Part shown: one piece after another, positions 35,469-44,288 of the stretch
Position numbering within the stretch: the first letter of the stretch is position 1
How the letters are laid out: the number at the start of each line of letters is the position of its first letter
Source of the DNA: F23-B02 sp963620985
GTDB taxonomy: Bacteria; Bacillota; Clostridia; Oscillospirales; Oscillospiraceae
Assembly (NCBI GenBank): GCA_963620985.1
Contig: CAVFCI010000005.1
Span: 14,072-78,071, forward strand
Direction of reading: 5' to 3'
Length of the DNA: 64,000 nt
Made by a program: the position numbers and the translations under genes
Notes under the pieces: model-generated
Database searches by the model: none
What the model was told of the DNA's origin: nothing
Seen by the model: the letters and a program-made list of their open reading frames with translations, nothing else

Positions 35469-36980
35469 TCAGTTCTCACCTCCTGCAATGGTTGCCATGA
35501 TCGTGGTCTGGTTCAGCTCGTCGCCGGTCAGCTCGCCCACCAGCCTGCGGTCACGCATGACCAGCAGTCGGGAGCAGGTGCGGAGCATCTCGTCGATCTC
35601 GGACGAGATGAAGGTCACGCTCTTGCCCTCCTCCGCCAGCTTCAGCACCAGCTTCTGTATCTCGACCTTTGTTCCTACATCAATGCCGCGTGTGGGCTCG
35701 TCAAGTATGAGGTACTTGGGATTGGTCAGCAGCCAGCGCGCAAGGATGACCTTCTGCTGATTGCCGCCGGAAAGCTGCTTTATCGGAGTGTCGGCAGAGG
35801 CCGTCTTTATATCCAGCAGCTTGATGTATTCATCGGCGAAGGCCTCCGCCTGAGCCCTGCTGAAGGGCTTGAAGAAGCCCTTCATGACCTGAAGCGCAAG
35901 GATAATGTTCTCTCTGACCGAAAGATCGCCGACTATGCCGTCGCCCTTCCTGTCCTCCGGCAGGTAGCCGATGCCGTGCTTCATGGCATCCAGCGGCTTA
36001 TTTATCTTGACCGGCTCGCCGTCCATGGCGATCGTGCCGCCGGTCTTCTTATCCGCGCCGAAGATCACACGGACGCACTCGCTGCGCCCCGAGCCCAGCA
36101 GGCCGGTGAAGCCGTTGACCTCGCCCTTATGGATGGTAAAATCAAAGGGCTTGATGCCCTCCGTGCTGGAAAGGCCGTGCGCCTCGAGCACGGGCGTGCC
36201 CATATCCGTTTTTTCGGCCTCGCCGTCGTTTTTGATGGAGGCCATATCGTCCAGCTCCTTGCCCAGCATTTTGGAAACAAGCTGTACGCGGGGCAGCTCC
36301 CCGATCACATACTCGCCCACAAGCTGCCCGTCCCTGAGAACGGTTATCCTGTCGCAGACCTCGTAGACCTGATCGAGAAAATGGGTGACGAAGATGATGC
36401 CCACGCCCTTTGAGCGCAGCTCCTTCATCATGGTAAAGAGCTTTGCGACCTCCTGCTCGTCCAGAGACGAGGTCGGCTCGTCAAGGATCAGGACCTTGCA
36501 GTCCATATCAACCGCTCTTGCAATGGCTACCATCTGCTGGACCGCAATGGAGCAGCCGCCAAGCTGCTGAGTAGGGCTGACCGGTATGCCCAAACTGTCC
36601 AGCAGCTCCGCCGCACTGCGGTTCATCTGCTTCCAGTTGGTAAAGCCGCCCTTGCTTCTTCCTATATACATATTCTCTGCCACCGTCAGATTGGGACAGA
36701 GGGTGATTTCCTGATAAACTGTGCTGATGCCCGCGTTCTGGGCATCCTGAGGGGAACGAATGCTCACAGCCTTTTCGTGACCCCTGATATATATCTCGCC
36801 GCCGTCCTTTTCGTAAACGCCGGTCAAGACCTTGATAAGCGTGGATTTACCCGCGCCGTTTTCTCCCATCAGCGCGTGGATCTCGCCCTCACGCAGGGTA
36901 AAATCCACATGCTGCAGCGCCTTAACGCCGGGGAAGTATTTGCAGATCCCGCGCAACTCCAATACTGCGCCGTCTTGCAT
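35469..36980 (-). CDS. Sugar ABC importer ATPase with two nucleotide-binding domains
   Basis: This 503-residue protein is of the RbsA/MglA/YtfR type. The first domain has an intact Walker A (GENGAGKST) and signature region. The second has the degenerate GLLGSGRSE loop but an intact LSGGNQQK signature and DEPTRGIDVG Walker B. It energises the two permeases encoded next. It is separated from the binding-protein gene by 162 bases that contain a strong hairpin. Confidence 0.93.
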   Translation of the reverse strand: MQDGAVLELRGICKYFPGVKALQHVDFTLREGEIHALMGENGAGKSTLIKVLTGVYEKDGGEIYIRGHEKAVSIRSPQDAQNAGISTVYQEITLCPNLTVAENMYIGRSKGGFTNWKQMNRSAAELLDSLGIPVSPTQQLGGCSIAVQQMVAIARAVDMDCKVLILDEPTSSLDEQEVAKLFTMMKELRSKGVGIIFVTHFLDQVYEVCDRITVLRDGQLVGEYVIGELPRVQLVSKMLGKELDDMASIKNDGEAEKTDMGTPVLEAHGLSSTEGIKPFDFTIHKGEVNGFTGLLGSGRSECVRVIFGADKKTGGTIAMDGEPVKINKPLDAMKHGIGYLPEDRKGDGIVGDLSVRENIILALQVMKGFFKPFSRAQAEAFADEYIKLLDIKTASADTPIKQLSGGNQQKVILARWLLTNPKYLILDEPTRGIDVGTKVEIQKLVLKLAEEGKSVTFISSEIDEMLRTCSRLLVMRDRRLVGELTGDELNQTTIMATIAGGEN

Positions 36981-37074
36981 ATCGCTGTCGCCTCCATTCG
37001 TCGGGATTCCCTTCCCGGCTGAGTCAAGAAAGGATATCGCTTCCTGTAACTATAAAAGTAACTATAAACCAAAA

Positions 37075-37103
37075 CACGCGGTGCGGCTCAGCCGCGCCGC
37101 GTG
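37075..37103 (-). other. GC-rich hairpin between binding-protein and ATPase genes
   Basis: CACGCGGTGCGGCT (37075-37088) pairs with AGCCGCGCCGCGTG (37090-37103) with one wobble pair; the inner bases open to form the loop. There is no T run on the minus strand. It probably stabilises the upstream mRNA so that more binding protein than transporter is made. Confidence 0.65.
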
Positions 37104-37142
37104 CCCGGGTATCATTTAAAAGCCTTCGTATTTGCCGGAGCC

Positions 37143-38132
37143 TCAGATGCCGTAGCTGTCAACATCGGCCTGAGTGATGGTGCTTGCGTCAAAGCCCTTC
37201 TCGTCCATGATGACGACCTTCTCGGCGGGAGCATTGCCTGCCTCCAGACCCTGAATGATCTCATTGATGTAGGATGCCTGGAAGGGGTTGCACTGGCCGT
37301 CATAGTTCCAGTTGCCTGCCAGCAGCTCCTCAAGAGCCCACTTGTTGCAGTCAAAGCCCATGACTACAACGTCGCCGTTGACACCGTGAGTGATGCCGTT
37401 GGCGTCAAGTGCCGCGACTGCGCCCTTGGCCATGTCGTCGTTCTCGGCGTAGATAACGTTGAAGTCCTTGCCGGAGTCGATGACCGACTGCACGATCTGC
37501 TGTGCGTTCTCGGCGTTCCACTCGGCGGTCTGCTGGGTGACCAGATTCCAGTTTGCCTCGGCTGCTACCTTTTCGTCCAGTGCGCCGGTACGGCCTATCT
37601 GAGCAGCCGAGCCCATAACGCCCTGAATGTGGATGACGTTGTAGGTCTCCAGGTTCTGAGATGCCAGCCAGTTGACTGCGGTCTCGCCTTCCTTTGCCAT
37701 GTCGGAGACGATGGAGGCGACATACAGGCTCTCGTCTGCGTCGATGGTGCGGTCAAACAGAATGACCTGAATACCTGCGGTCTGCGCGTCCTTGAGAACG
37801 GTGTCCCAGCCGGAGGTGCCTGCGGCGGAGATCAGCAGGTAGTCAACCTCGTCCTGAATGAACTTCTGTGCGGCGGCGATCTGCTCCTCGTTCTTCAGCG
37901 AGTATGCGAAGGAAGCGTCATAGCCGTTTTCCTTGGTGAAGGTGGCCTTCATGTCCGCGTCGTTTGCGGTACGGTAGCCGGATTCGTTGGGGTCGTTGTT
38001 GATGATGCCGACCTTGATCAGCTCGGAGGCGCTGCTGTCGTCGCCTTCGCTGTCGTTGTTGGCGGGGGTGCTGCATGCGGCCAGAGCCAGAACCATGACC
38101 AGCACCAACAGAATGCTCAGAAACTTTTTCAT
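37143..38132 (-). CDS. Sugar-binding lipoprotein of the arabinose importer
   Basis: ATG 38132 follows CGAGGAAAAAAC; the longer frame has no site. The 329-residue protein has a lipobox (LALAAC at about residue 20) and a class-I binding fold close to YtfQ-type proteins (GWDTVLKDAQ, VILFDRTID, VIHIQGVMGSAAQIGRT). It delivers sugar to the permease pair. It is the first gene of the importer operon and lies opposite araR. Confidence 0.92.
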   Translation of the reverse strand: MKKFLSILLVLVMVLALAACSTPANNDSEGDDSSASELIKVGIINNDPNESGYRTANDADMKATFTKENGYDASFAYSLKNEEQIAAAQKFIQDEVDYLLISAAGTSGWDTVLKDAQTAGIQVILFDRTIDADESLYVASIVSDMAKEGETAVNWLASQNLETYNVIHIQGVMGSAAQIGRTGALDEKVAAEANWNLVTQQTAEWNAENAQQIVQSVIDSGKDFNVIYAENDDMAKGAVAALDANGITHGVNGDVVVMGFDCNKWALEELLAGNWNYDGQCNPFQASYINEIIQGLEAGNAPAEKVVIMDEKGFDASTITQADVDSYGI

Positions 38133-38255
38133 GTTTTTTCCTCGACTTTCATAGATTTTTGGATTTTCGTGAGATCGGGCTGCCATGCTTTGCATCGGCC
38201 AGCTGATCCCTTTGCCTGCATTAAATCACACTTTTTCTTCCGCTTCAATATATTT

Positions 38256-38272
38256 TTGTGCGTTATGCACAA
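38256..38272. promoter_or_regulatory. Candidate AraR operator
   Basis: The perfect palindrome TTGTGC-N5-GCACAA lies in the gene-free stretch 38133-38681 between the importer operon and araR. It resembles the TTGT...ACAA operators of AraR proteins. I do not see a clear -10/-35 pair for the importer nearby, and I see no gene in this stretch. Confidence 0.6.
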
Positions 38273-38599
38273 TTTTGTATCTATAAATAAGACAAATTTC
38301 GCAGGTTTTCGGCATAATTGATACAAATGCAGTCTGTGCATCATTTCAGCCTATAATTTTGTTGGTTTTTTTACGATTTTCAGCCTGCTTTTTTTGAATA
38401 TTTTACGACAGCTCGCCTCCGTGCCGTCTCCGGCGAGTTCGGCAACTTGCACACATCGGCCGGACAACCGCCGTACACCTCCGAAAAAGTTGACTATTTT
38501 ATGCTTTATTTTCCCACCTGACCGTGCCGTGGGCGCGGTTTCATGCTTTTTCTTCCGCTTTTCCGCGAGCGTATTCCGATAAATTATCAACCAAATTCT

Positions 38600-38629
38600 T
38601 AGACAAATCCGGATATTATCTGCTATAAT
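38600..38629 (+). promoter_or_regulatory. Promoter of araR
   Basis: TAGACA (38600-38605) and TATAAT (38624-38629) are 18 bases apart, about 53 bases before the TTG start. Confidence 0.55.
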
Positions 38630-38681
38630 AAAAAACAACTCAAACAACTTGTTACATCTATATCAGAAAGGACGGATCGAT

Positions 38682-39752
38682 TTGTCTGCAAAATACGAGC
38701 AGCTGGCATCTATTCTGCGCAGCGAGATACAGCAGCTGCGGCGGCAGGGAGAAAGCAGGCTGGCAACCGAGGCAGAGCTTTCAGGCCGCTATCACATGAG
38801 CCGCCAAACCGTGCGCCATGCGCTGAAGCTGCTGGAGGCGGAGGGGCTTATACAGCGGCGGCAGGGCAGCGGCTCCTTTATTCTGGAGGATTGCAGGCTC
38901 GACGATGTGCGCCAGATAGCGGTTATCACGACGTTTCTGGACGACTACATCTTCCCTTCCATCCTGCACGATGTTCAGTCCGGCTTCTCGCAGGCCGGTT
39001 ATTCCACGCTGGTATACGCCACGGAAAACAAGGTCAGCCGCGAGCGGGAAATACTGAGCCTTCTGCTGGAGCAGCGGATCAGCGCAATTTTGATCGAGGG
39101 CTCGAAGACCGCGCTGCCGACTCCGAACCTCGACCTCTACCGTGCGCTTCAGAGCAGAGGCATCCCTATCCTCTTCCTGCACGGCATTTACTCTAATCTG
39201 CCGGAGCTTCCGTGCCTGCTGGATGACAACTACAACGGCGGATATCAGCTGACGCAGTACCTGCTGGACAAGGGTCACACGCGCATTGCGGGGATATTCA
39301 AAAGCGACGATATTCAGGGGCCGCAGCGCTATCACGGCATGATCAGGGCGCTGTGCGACAGCGGTATTCCCATTCGGGACGAGGGCTTTTTCTGGTACGA
39401 CACGGAGGATCGGGCGGCGCTGGTGCACAACGAGCGCTGCGGACTGCTGGACAATTTCATCCGGCACCGGCTGGGCAATGCCACCGCTGTGGTGTGCTAC
39501 AACGACGAGATCGCGCATTTTCTCATCAAGCGGCTGCTGGATGCCGGTAAGGCCGTTCCCGACGACGTGGCGATAGCCAGCTTCGACAACAGCTTCTTCA
39601 GCCAGATCGGCCCCGTGACTATCACCTCCCTCGGGCATAAGGCCAACCGAACCGGCAAGACCGCGGCGGCAATGCTGCTTGAGATCATCTCCGGCAAAGC
39701 GCCCCGCTCCCGCTCTCTGGAATGGGAGCTGACCTGCCGCGAAAGCACTTAG
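38682..39752 (+). CDS. araR: AraR-type arabinose repressor (GntR DNA-binding plus LacI-type sensor)
   Basis: TTG 38682 is chosen as start because AAAGGACGG lies just before it and it gives the usual SAKYEQLASILRSEI start. The 356-residue protein has a GntR winged helix (about 1-70, MSRQTVRHALKLLEAEG) fused to a LacI/GalR-type effector domain (about 80-355), the build of Bacillus AraR. It should repress the arabinose genes and release them when L-arabinose binds. It is divergent from the importer operon. Confidence 0.9.
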   Translation: MSAKYEQLASILRSEIQQLRRQGESRLATEAELSGRYHMSRQTVRHALKLLEAEGLIQRRQGSGSFILEDCRLDDVRQIAVITTFLDDYIFPSILHDVQSGFSQAGYSTLVYATENKVSREREILSLLLEQRISAILIEGSKTALPTPNLDLYRALQSRGIPILFLHGIYSNLPELPCLLDDNYNGGYQLTQYLLDKGHTRIAGIFKSDDIQGPQRYHGMIRALCDSGIPIRDEGFFWYDTEDRAALVHNERCGLLDNFIRHRLGNATAVVCYNDEIAHFLIKRLLDAGKAVPDDVAIASFDNSFFSQIGPVTITSLGHKANRTGKTAAAMLLEIISGKAPRSRSLEWELTCREST

Positions 39753-39914
39753 CTTTAGCGGCGCATTCAGTCTGCACCTATACGTTTATTGCGCTTGCCC
39801 TGCCGGCAGCAGCCCGCAGGAAGCTCACCTCAGAGCCCAATGACTCGCCGCTGTCGTTAAATTCAACGATGCGGTGAATACAAAGTAAGCATGAAGCGGT
39901 CAAAATTAATAAAT

Positions 39915-39966
39915 ATTCATGTTTTATGAATAAAACCTTGAATCGTACCGTAGTGCGTTGTATAAT
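39915..39966 (+). promoter_or_regulatory. arg operon promoter with ArgR-type box
   Basis: TTGAAT (39938-39943) and TATAAT (39961-39966) are 17 bases apart. Just upstream is ATTCAT-N5-ATGAAT (39915-39931), like the TGAAT/ATTCA arms of ArgR boxes. Arginine-responsive repression is therefore likely; argR is not in the window. I see nothing else in the gap 39753-40035. Confidence 0.7.
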
Positions 39967-40035
39967 TATGCACACGATTGAGGAGCTCCGACTTCTCAAG
40001 CAAAAGCAGATCGGAAACACGGGAGTATTTAAGCT

Positions 40036-40965
40036 ATGAAAAAAGTGTTTATTGACGGCAGCGCCGGAACAGCCGGACTGCGTATTGCCGAACGGCTCGC
40101 GCCGCGCACCGACATTGAGCTGATAGCCCTGCCGGAGCAGCAGCGCAAGGATACCGCTTCGCGCGCTCACGCGCTCAATGAGGCGGATATCGCCATCCTC
40201 TGCCTTCCCGACGAAGCGTCGCGTGAGGCTGTCACGCTGATAGAAAACCCTGACACCGTGGTGCTTGACACCTCGACCGCGCACCGTACAGCGCCCGGCT
40301 GGGCATACGGCTTTCCTGAGCTTTCAGAGGCTCACGCGGCGGCGATAAGAACGGCAAAGCGCATCGCAGTGCCCGGCTGCCACGCCAGCGGCTTTATCGC
40401 ACTGACCTCGCCTCTGCGTGCTGCGGGGATAATTCCCGAGGGCACGCTCCTGTCCTGCTTCTCCCTGACCGGCTACAGCGGCGGCGGCAAAAAAATGATC
40501 GCGGAATATGAGGTCGACTCTGCACCCGAGACGCTGCACGCTCCGCGCCAGTACGCCCTCGGTCAGACGCACAAGCACCTGCCCGAAATGTCCGCGCAGA
40601 GCGGACTGCCCGCGCCGGTATTCTGCCCCGTGATCGGAGACTTTTACAGCGGGATGCAGGTCACGGTTCCTCTTTTTATCTCGCAGTGCGCACAGGGCAG
40701 CAGCGTCGAGATGATCGCCGATGTCTATCGCAGGGCATACTGCGGGCCGGTCGTCAGCTTTACTGAGCCGGACACCGAGAACGGCATTCTCTCCTCCGCC
40801 GCTCTGTCGGGAAAGGACAGCATGCACATCAGCGTTGCGGGAAACGGGGAGCGGATACTGCTGCTCGCGGTTTATGACAATCTCGGAAAAGGCGCGTCCG
40901 GCGCGGCAGTCGAGTGCCTTAACATGGTTTTGGGAGCAGAGCCGACCACAGGGCTCTGCCTGTAA
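40036..40965 (+). CDS. argC: N-acetyl-gamma-glutamyl-phosphate reductase, type 2
   Basis: The 309-residue length and the motif VPGCHASGFIAL, with the catalytic Cys, mark the shorter type-2 ArgC. The N-terminus VFIDGSAGTAGLRIAERL is the NADPH-binding turn. It reduces N-acetylglutamyl phosphate in arginine synthesis. It is the first gene of argC-argJ-argB-argD. The usual GGAGG site is weak here; TTTAAGCT precedes the ATG. Confidence 0.94.
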   Translation: MKKVFIDGSAGTAGLRIAERLAPRTDIELIALPEQQRKDTASRAHALNEADIAILCLPDEASREAVTLIENPDTVVLDTSTAHRTAPGWAYGFPELSEAHAAAIRTAKRIAVPGCHASGFIALTSPLRAAGIIPEGTLLSCFSLTGYSGGGKKMIAEYEVDSAPETLHAPRQYALGQTHKHLPEMSAQSGLPAPVFCPVIGDFYSGMQVTVPLFISQCAQGSSVEMIADVYRRAYCGPVVSFTEPDTENGILSSAALSGKDSMHISVAGNGERILLLAVYDNLGKGASGAAVECLNMVLGAEPTTGLCL

Positions 40966-40974
40966 GGAGCAAAA

Positions 40975-42186
40975 ATGAAAATGATAGACGGCGGCGTTTG
41001 CGCCGCAAAAGGATTTTCTGCCGCAGGCATACACTGCGGCATCCGCAAGGGAAAAACGAAAAAGGATCTCTCGCTGATATACAGCGAAAAAAGGGCGGCG
41101 GCAGCGGCTGTATACACGACCAATCTGGTAAAGGGCGCGCCGCTTACCGTCACGAAAAAGCATCTGTCAGACGGCTTTGCGCAGGCCGTGATCTGCAACA
41201 GCGGCAACGCCAACACCTGCAACGCAAACGGCCTTGAGATCGCCGAGCAGACCTGTGCTCTGCTCGCGGATAAGCTCAACGTCCCTGCGGACGATATCGT
41301 GGTAGCTTCGACGGGAGTTATCGGCCAGCCTCTTGATATTACGCCGATCGCGGAGGGCATCCCCGCGCTCTGCTCTGCTCTCGGCAATAATTCGGCGGAC
41401 GCTGCGCAGGGCATCATGACCACCGACACGAAGCTCAAGGAGGCTGCTGTCGAGTTTCAGGTCGGAGACACGACCTGCCGCCTCGGCGGTATCGCCAAGG
41501 GCTCGGGCATGATACATCCGAACATGGCGACCATGCTGGTCTTTCTGACCACCGACTGCGCCATCAGCCCGCAGCTGCTTCAGGCAGCGCTCTCCGGCGA
41601 CGTTGCGGAGACCTTCAATATGGTCAGCGTAGACGGAGACACCTCGACAAATGATATGGTCGCCATCCTCGCAAACGGCGAGGCTGGAAATGAGGAGATC
41701 ACAGCTCCGGGAGCCGGACTTGACGCATTCATGAAGGCGCTCAACACCGTGACCGTTTATCTCTGCCGCTGCATCGCCGGTGACGGCGAGGGTGCGACGA
41801 AGCTCATCGAATGCTCGGTCACGGGCGCTGCGGATAAGAACACCGCCAAGGTCGTTGCCAAGAGCGTTATCTGCTCGTCTCTGGTCAAGGCCGCCATGTT
41901 CGGTGCGGATGCCAACTGGGGGCGTGTGCTGTGCGCCATAGGCTACAGCGGCGCGGACGTGGATGTCGAAAGGATCGACGTTGCGTTCCGCTCACCGGCC
42001 GGCACGGTCGCCGTCTGCAAAAACGGCGCGGGCATCCCGTTTTCCGAGGAGACCGCAAAAAAGGTGCTGCTTGAAAGCGAGATCGAGATACTGGTCTGCC
42101 TGAACGCAGGGGCTGCCGCATCCTCTGCATGGGGCTGCGACCTGACCTACGACTACGTCAGGATAAACGGCGACTATCGGACATAA
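40975..42186 (+). CDS. argJ: Glutamate N-acetyltransferase (ornithine acetyltransferase)
   Basis: This 403-residue protein starts after AAGGAG. The self-cleavage site is in MIHPNMATMLVF, where Thr of ATML becomes the nucleophile of the beta chain. It moves the acetyl group from N-acetylornithine to glutamate, which makes the pathway cyclic. No argA is present nearby, so it may be bifunctional. It lies nine bases after argC. Confidence 0.95.
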   Translation: MKMIDGGVCAAKGFSAAGIHCGIRKGKTKKDLSLIYSEKRAAAAAVYTTNLVKGAPLTVTKKHLSDGFAQAVICNSGNANTCNANGLEIAEQTCALLADKLNVPADDIVVASTGVIGQPLDITPIAEGIPALCSALGNNSADAAQGIMTTDTKLKEAAVEFQVGDTTCRLGGIAKGSGMIHPNMATMLVFLTTDCAISPQLLQAALSGDVAETFNMVSVDGDTSTNDMVAILANGEAGNEEITAPGAGLDAFMKALNTVTVYLCRCIAGDGEGATKLIECSVTGAADKNTAKVVAKSVICSSLVKAAMFGADANWGRVLCAIGYSGADVDVERIDVAFRSPAGTVAVCKNGAGIPFSEETAKKVLLESEIEILVCLNAGAAASSAWGCDLTYDYVRINGDYRT

Positions 42187-42199
42187 TACGGGAGATAAA

Positions 42200-43087
42200 A
42201 TGGATATTACAAATGCCAAGCGTGCGGAGGTCCTTGTAAACGCCCTTCCGTACATTCAGGACTATACCGGCAAGATCGTCGTTGTCAAATACGGCGGGAA
42301 CGCCATGATAAGCGAGGGTCTGAAGGATTCCGTGATGAGGGACGTTGTGCTGCTGTCGCTCGTCGGGGTCAAGGTCGTGCTGGTGCACGGCGGGGGACCT
42401 GAGATATCGGACACGCTCAAAAGGCTCGGCAAGCAGAGCGTATTCGTGGACGGTCTGCGCGTCACCGATAAGGAGACGGCGGAGATAGTACAGATGGTGC
42501 TTGCGGGCAAGATAAACAAAAGCCTTGTCGCTCTCATAGGAAACAAGGGCGGCAAGGCCATAGGACTGTCCGGCATGGACGGGCATATGATCGAGGCTAA
42601 GGTCAAGGATCCGCGCCTCGGCTTTGTCGGAGAGATCACGAATGTCAACGTCGCGCCGATCATCGACGTTATCGACAAGGGCTACATCCCCGTGGTCTCC
42701 ACAATAGGCTGCGACTGTGAGGGAAATGTGTACAACATAAACGCCGATACCGCAGCGGCAAAGATCGCAGGTGAGCTCGGCGCGGAGAGCCTTATATCCA
42801 TGACGGATATCGAGGGCATACTGAGGGATAAAAACGACCCATCCACGCTGATACCCGTGATCCATACGTCCGACGCGCCCGAGCTCATTGCAAACGGCAC
42901 GATAGGCGGCGGTATGCTCCCCAAGGTGGAGTGCTGCATAAACGCCCTGCGCTGGGGCGTTAACCGCGTATTCATCGTCGATGGACGCATCCCGCACGCA
43001 ATTCTTATTGAAATGCTCACCAACGAGGGCATCGGCACCATGTTCACCGAGGCTCTCCCCGACACGACGCAAGGAGGAACGATATGA
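42200..43087 (+). CDS. argB: Acetylglutamate kinase
   Basis: This 295-residue protein has the amino-acid kinase motifs VVKYGGNAM at the start, VLVHGGGPEIS, and late GGGMLPKVECC. It phosphorylates N-acetylglutamate. The N-terminal helix before the kinase core is typical of arginine-inhibited forms. It overlaps argD by four bases. Confidence 0.95.
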   Translation: MDITNAKRAEVLVNALPYIQDYTGKIVVVKYGGNAMISEGLKDSVMRDVVLLSLVGVKVVLVHGGGPEISDTLKRLGKQSVFVDGLRVTDKETAEIVQMVLAGKINKSLVALIGNKGGKAIGLSGMDGHMIEAKVKDPRLGFVGEITNVNVAPIIDVIDKGYIPVVSTIGCDCEGNVYNINADTAAAKIAGELGAESLISMTDIEGILRDKNDPSTLIPVIHTSDAPELIANGTIGGGMLPKVECCINALRWGVNRVFIVDGRIPHAILIEMLTNEGIGTMFTEALPDTTQGGTI

Positions 43088-44271
43088 TGCAGCAAAGCAT
43101 TCGCGACATGGACAAGCAGTACATAGCCGGTACATACGCCCGCTTTCCGCTCGTGCTCAAGCACGGCAAGGGCTCGCTTGTATACGACGAGAACGAGAAG
43201 GAATATATAGACCTTGCTACCGGCATCGCGGTAAACGCCTTCGGCTTTGCCGATGATGCATGGCAGGCCGCGGTCAGTGCGCAGCTCGGCGTTTTGCAGC
43301 ACACCTCAAACCTGTACTACACCGAGCCCTGTGCCGAGCTCGCCTCGATGCTCTGCGAGAAAACCGGCATGAAAAAGGTCTTTTTCTCAAACTCCGGCGC
43401 AGAGGCGAACGAGTGCGCCATTAAGGCTGCGCGAAAATACGCGCAGGATAAGAAGGGCAAGGAATATTACCACATCATCACTCTGAAAAGCAGCTTCCAC
43501 GGGCGCACGCTCACGACGCTTGCCGCGACCGGACAGGATGCATATCACCACGACTTCACCCCGCTAACGGAGGGCTTCCACTATGCCGAGGCCGGTGATA
43601 TCGACGGCGTGAAGGCTCTGCTCGATGCCTATCCCACCGCCGCCGTGATGATCGAGGTCGTGCAGGGCGAGGGCGGCGTTATTCCTCTGGACAAGAGCTT
43701 CGTGCACGAGCTTTCCGAGCTGCTTTCCGCCCGCGACGTGCTGCTTATCTGCGACGAGGTGCAGATAGGAAACGGCAGGAGCGGCATGCTCTACGGATAC
43801 ATGAACTACGGCATCAAGCCGGATATCTTCAGCACCGCCAAGGGTCTCGGCGGCGGGCTTCCGCTCGGCGCTACCGTGCTGGGCGAGAAGGTCAAGGATG
43901 TGCTCACGCCCGGCTCGCACGGCTCTACCTTCGGCGGCAACCCGGTGTGCTGCGCCGGAGCGATATCCATCCTGTCGCGGCTGGACGAGCAGACGCTCGC
44001 CGGAGTGCGCGAGCGCTCGGCGTATATCATTTCCGAGCTCAGCGGTCAGGCCGGCATACGCTCGGTCAGCGGAATGGGTCTGATGCTGGGCGTTGAGACC
44101 GAGCTGCCGGCAAAGGACGTAATAAGCAAATGTATGGAAAAGGGCGTTCTGGTCATCAGCGCCAAGAACAAGGTGCGGCTGCTGCCGGCACTCAATATCC
44201 CGATGCCGCTGCTTGAAGAGGCGGTACACATTTTAAAAGAGGTCTGCGCCGGCGGCAGTGCGGACGTATGA
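43084..44271 (+). CDS. argD: Acetylornithine aminotransferase
   Basis: This 395-residue class-III PLP aminotransferase starts after AAGGAGG. Motifs include FFSNSGAEANECAIKAARKY and the PLP lysine in FSTAKGLGGGLPLG. It makes N-acetylornithine. Its start overlaps argB, and its stop overlaps an in-frame ATG of the next gene. Confidence 0.94.
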   Translation: MMQQSIRDMDKQYIAGTYARFPLVLKHGKGSLVYDENEKEYIDLATGIAVNAFGFADDAWQAAVSAQLGVLQHTSNLYYTEPCAELASMLCEKTGMKKVFFSNSGAEANECAIKAARKYAQDKKGKEYYHIITLKSSFHGRTLTTLAATGQDAYHHDFTPLTEGFHYAEAGDIDGVKALLDAYPTAAVMIEVVQGEGGVIPLDKSFVHELSELLSARDVLLICDEVQIGNGRSGMLYGYMNYGIKPDIFSTAKGLGGGLPLGATVLGEKVKDVLTPGSHGSTFGGNPVCCAGAISILSRLDEQTLAGVRERSAYIISELSGQAGIRSVSGMGLMLGVETELPAKDVISKCMEKGVLVISAKNKVRLLPALNIPMPLLEEAVHILKEVCAGGSADV

Positions 44272-44288
44272 AAGGCGGAACGAACGAA

